A DNA stretch of 44,512 bases from Prochlorococcus sp. AG-363-N20 (GTDB taxonomy: Bacteria; Cyanobacteriota; Cyanobacteriia; PCC-6307; Cyanobiaceae), in NCBI GenBank assembly GCA_003280105.1, contig QCFX01000014.1:1-44512 (forward strand). Reading direction: 5' to 3'. Below the pieces are notes generated by a model. The model saw only the letters and a program-made list of their open reading frames with translations. It was not told where the DNA came from and made no database searches. The position numbers were made by a program, and so were the translations under genes. Shown here in pieces: positions 42,134-44,512 of this stretch (its first letter is position 1; each line of letters starts with the position of its first letter).

Positions 42134-43039
42134 ATGAGCATCATTACGGGAAAAACAGGGTTAGTTGGATTGCTTGGAGAACCTGTAAATCATTCCCTAT
42201 CTCCAGTCATACAAAACGCTGCCATACAAGAAATGGCGTTGGATTGGTGTTACTTAGCAATGCCTTGCATGCCTAAAGATCTATCTAAAGTAATACCCGC
42301 TTTAAGAGAATTAAATTGCCACGGTCTTAACATTACAATTCCTCATAAGCAAGAAGCTATTTATTCATGTAAAACAATAAGTCCACTTGCTAAAAAACTA
42401 GGTGCTGTAAACACATTAGTACCAGATTCAAATGGCAATTGGATGGGCATGAATACAGACATGGAAGGTTTTTTAGCACCGCTAAAAAACGAATCATGGA
42501 AAGGTAAAAAGGCTGTTGTGTTGGGCTGTGGAGGAAGTGCGAAATCTGTCATTGCAGGTCTAGAAGCGCTTGGTTTTATTCAAATTACAATTGTTGGAAG
42601 AAATATTCATTCTTTAAATTCTTTTCTGCAAGACATGAAGAGTTCCAACCCTGATCTTTCTAAGAAAGAGCTCCTCTTAAAAGGAATAATGCACAATGAA
42701 CCTAAATTAATTGATGAAATAGAAAGTTCACACTTAATTGTAAATGCCACACCAGTAGGAATGCACTCAAACTTCGAAAATAAGTTTGACTCAAGCAAAA
42801 TTCCTCTAGGGGAAAGTATATGGAAAAATCTAAATTCAGAAACGATTCTTTATGACCTGATTTACACACCAAGGCCAACAGCTTGGTTAAATTTTGGGAA
42901 AGCGCAAGGGTGCCGTCAAATAGATGGACTTGAAATGCTTATACAACAAGGTGCAGCTTCTTTAAGGCTATGGAGTGGAGAAAAGGAAGTTCCAATAGAA
43001 GTAATGCGAAAAGCTGCCGAAAATCATCTAAGGCATTAG
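42134..43039 (+). CDS. aroE: Shikimate dehydrogenase
   Basis: Reduces 3-dehydroshikimate with NADPH. In 301 residues, LGEPVNHSLSPVIQNAAI (SLSP substrate site), LNITIPHKQEAI (catalytic Lys), AVNTLV, MNTDMEGFL and VLGCGGSAKSV (NADP loop) are clear. The end, IDGLEMLIQQGAASLRLWSG, is also typical. Together with DAHP synthase at 30570 it feeds chorismate. It is divergent from dnaK with 122 bases between, and the Tic20-like gene follows after 23 bases. Confidence 0.96.
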   Translation: MSIITGKTGLVGLLGEPVNHSLSPVIQNAAIQEMALDWCYLAMPCMPKDLSKVIPALRELNCHGLNITIPHKQEAIYSCKTISPLAKKLGAVNTLVPDSNGNWMGMNTDMEGFLAPLKNESWKGKKAVVLGCGGSAKSVIAGLEALGFIQITIVGRNIHSLNSFLQDMKSSNPDLSKKELLLKGIMHNEPKLIDEIESSHLIVNATPVGMHSNFENKFDSSKIPLGESIWKNLNSETILYDLIYTPRPTAWLNFGKAQGCRQIDGLEMLIQQGAASLRLWSGEKEVPIEVMRKAAENHLRH

Positions 43040-43062
43040 CGTCTATGAATTGATGCTTTCGC

Positions 43063-43524
43063 ATGCCAATCCCTTTCTGGCAAAAACTAATCAGTGTTTG
43101 CATTTATATGCTGCCTTGGAGTGATGCCATACCTTTTGGAAGATATTTATTCCAAGACTTCCCCTTCTTACAATGGCTGGCAATACCTGCTTTGCCTTTA
43201 ATGATGGCTGAAAGAGGGATTCCTTTTGGTGGATTCCTTCTATTTTTAGTTCTATTTCTCGCAGTCGCAAGAAATCCAAAAGTCGCTTATTTCGTTCGTT
43301 TCAATACTTTGCAAGCAATCCTGCTCGATATCGGAATAATTGTGGTGAATTATGCATTTCAAATAATTTTGCTTCCTTTAGGTGCAAGCTTGATAGTCAG
43401 AACCCTTTCCAGCACAGTATTTTTAGGGATTCTGACAATCGTGATCTTTGCCTTTATTGAGTGTCTCCAAGGAAAAGAGCCTGATCTTCCTGGAATAAGT
43501 GAAGCAGTAAAAATCCAACTTTAA
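43063..43524 (+). CDS. Tic20-like membrane protein (Ycf60 family)
   Basis: 153 residues with about four hydrophobic segments. KLISVCIYMLPWSDAIPFGRY, FLQWLAIPALPLM and VAYFVRFNTLQAILLDIGII match the Tic20/Ycf60 family, ancestor of a chloroplast inner-envelope import component. The role in cyanobacteria is not settled. It lies between aroE and rpsF with no obvious functional link. Confidence 0.87.
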   Translation: MPIPFWQKLISVCIYMLPWSDAIPFGRYLFQDFPFLQWLAIPALPLMMAERGIPFGGFLLFLVLFLAVARNPKVAYFVRFNTLQAILLDIGIIVVNYAFQIILLPLGASLIVRTLSSTVFLGILTIVIFAFIECLQGKEPDLPGISEAVKIQL

Positions 43525-43605
43525 TTCGTTTAAAAACCATCAAGATATATTGTGGTATCTCCGTCGCTCATAGAACTGAGCCTTAAGTCCCTGTCGGAAG
43601 ACCCT

Positions 43606-44076
43606 ATGACTAATCAGCCTTACTACGAAACCATGTACATCCTCCGTCCGGACATCCCGGAAGAGGAGGTAGAAAGTCATCTCACTAAATACAGTGATTT
43701 AATCACTCAGAACGGTGCAGAAATTCTAGATAATCAAATGCGAGGCAAAAGAAGGCTTGCATACCAAATTGCAAAACACAAAGAAGGTATTTATGTACAA
43801 CTAAGTCACAAAGGTGATGGTCAACATGTAGCAGTTTTAGAAAAAGCAATGCGTCTTAGTGAAGACGTAATTAGATATTTAACTGTTAAACAAGATGGAC
43901 CACTCCCAACTCCAAGAGTGACTCCATCAAATGATAAAAATGAAGAAGATAAGAAGGAAGAAAAAGAGACTAAGGACGCAAAAGAAGAAAAGGAAACTAA
44001 AGAGGTGACAGAAGAAAAGGAAGCTAAAGAGAAAAAAGAAGAAAAAGAGACTAAAGACTCAAAAGAAGATGAGTAA
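43606..44076 (+). CDS. rpsF: 30S ribosomal protein S6, with long charged tail
   Basis: 156 residues from ATG 43606, with GGAAG 6 bases before it; an in-frame GTG at 43552 is upstream but the family starts at [18 protein letters not shown]. The core is a normal S6 (about residues 1-103, with [20 protein letters not shown]). The last 50 residues are an acidic, lysine-rich tail built of near-repeats such as KEEKETK, coded by a purine-rich stretch. The tail is longer than in most bacterial S6 proteins; E. coli S6 also has an acidic, post-translationally extended end. S6 is convergent with argG. Confidence 0.95.
   Translation: MTNQPYYETMYILRPDIPEEEVESHLTKYSDLITQNGAEILDNQMRGKRRLAYQIAKHKEGIYVQLSHKGDGQHVAVLEKAMRLSEDVIRYLTVKQDGPLPTPRVTPSNDKNEEDKKEEKETKDAKEEKETKEVTEEKEAKEKKEEKETKDSKEDE
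43934..44071 (+). repeat. Low-complexity purine-rich repeats coding the S6 tail
   Basis: Imperfect repeats of GAAGAAAAAGAGACTAAAG-type sequence encode runs of KEEKETK and relatives. The strand is almost free of pyrimidine runs, which favours slippage and length change between strains. Confidence 0.75.
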
Positions 44077-44110
44077 GGGAAAGCACTAATTAAACTATAA
44101 AATTCATCTT

Positions 44111-44512
44111 TTAACTCTCTTGAGTATTATTTATTGCCGACCAAATACGGCTAGGTAAGCCCCAAATATAAATAAATCCTTTTGCTGACTTATGATCAAA
44201 CTGATCTTTTTTCCCATAAGTAGACATAGAAGGCATATATAAACTATTAGACAAAGACTCACGACCTACAACTATTGCGTTGCCTTTATGCAATCGAATT
44301 TTTACTAAACCATTTACATAGATTTGTGTATGGTCAAAAAAAGCATCTAATGCATCTTTAAGAGGAGTAAACCAAAAGCCTTGATAAATCAAGTCAGACC
44401 ATTGTCTTTCTAGCTGACCTTTTGTTCGCAAAACATCAGAAGATAATGTCAAGCTTTCTAATTCTTGATGAGCTCGAATCAATAAAAGAAGACCAGGTGT
44501 CTCATATATTTC
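44111..44512 (-). CDS. argG: Argininosuccinate synthase, C-terminal part
   Basis: The gene leaves the window on the right; the coded sequence begins there with EIYETPGLLLLIRAHQELE, then LTLSSDVLRTKGQLERQWSD, YQGFWFTPLKDALDAFF and a final GLPSRIWSAINNTQ. This is the C-terminal part of ArgG, which condenses citrulline and aspartate with ATP. The synthetase active-site regions lie outside. It is convergent with rpsF (34 bases apart). Confidence 0.95.
   Translation of the reverse strand, partial: EIYETPGLLLLIRAHQELESLTLSSDVLRTKGQLERQWSDLIYQGFWFTPLKDALDAFFDHTQIYVNGLVKIRLHKGNAIVVGRESLSNSLYMPSMSTYGKKDQFDHKSAKGFIYIWGLPSRIWSAINNTQES

Overview
The window looks like a stretch of core chromosome from a marine picocyanobacterium, most likely a low-light Prochlorococcus. 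The case rests on AT-rich, tightly packed genes with short spacers, cyanobacterial families (Tic20-like protein, IctB-like protein, phytol kinase-like protein, cyanobacterial chorismate lyase, a DnaK2-type DnaK, group 2 sigma-70 factor) and several small proteins of a kind common in picocyanobacteria. Assignment to a clade is inference from memory of gene order, not a database result. I see no insertion sequence, prophage, integrase, CRISPR array, toxin-antitoxin pair or rRNA. There is one tRNA gene.

Layout. 1-5800: 3' end of mnmG, chorismate lyase, an unknown protein, a minus-strand cluster (SprT-like metalloprotease, a 31-residue membrane peptide, an acidic/basic unknown), a small membrane-anchored protein, ligA and a 59-residue protein. 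5774-10520: minus-strand VTT-domain membrane protein and valS, two unknowns, an A-type Fe-S carrier protein and tRNA-Val. 10577-17179: DUF2227-type protein, mazG, speE-speB (overlapping), a Cys-rich small protein, gcvT, aspS. 17372-22576: a plus-strand run pyrG, queE, queC, pabB, and a pabC-like gene. 22593-26453: cobA, a TrpD2-like protein, a GNAT acetyltransferase and an MFS transporter. 26529-31628: ppk, sigma factor, phytol kinase-like gene and DAHP synthase. 31773-37483: acnB, ClC transporter, radical SAM protein. 37434-44512: IctB-like protein with a small upstream reading frame, ThiO-like oxidase, dnaK, aroE, Tic20-like gene, rpsF and the 3' end of argG.

Functional themes. Chorismate is made and used here: DAHP synthase and shikimate dehydrogenase make it, chorismate lyase takes it to 4-hydroxybenzoate (plastoquinone), and PabB plus the PabC-like enzyme take it to p-aminobenzoate (folate). 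Nucleotide and tRNA metabolism is represented by pyrG, mazG, queE/queC, valS, aspS and mnmG. Polyamine genes (speE, speB) sit together.

The most interesting points are: two genes whose conserved N-termini extend upstream of any ATG/GTG/TTG, suggesting CTG starts (633 and about 35849); a Glu-to-Cys change at a PLP-contact position in the PabC-like protein; the pyrG-ppk interval, which in other picocyanobacteria can carry nitrite/nitrate genes but here holds none; several unlisted small proteins; and a 12-bp tandem repeat inside ligA. I did not find a convincing undescribed multi-gene system. No gene-free stretch exceeds 300 bases; the longest gaps are about 200-220 bases.
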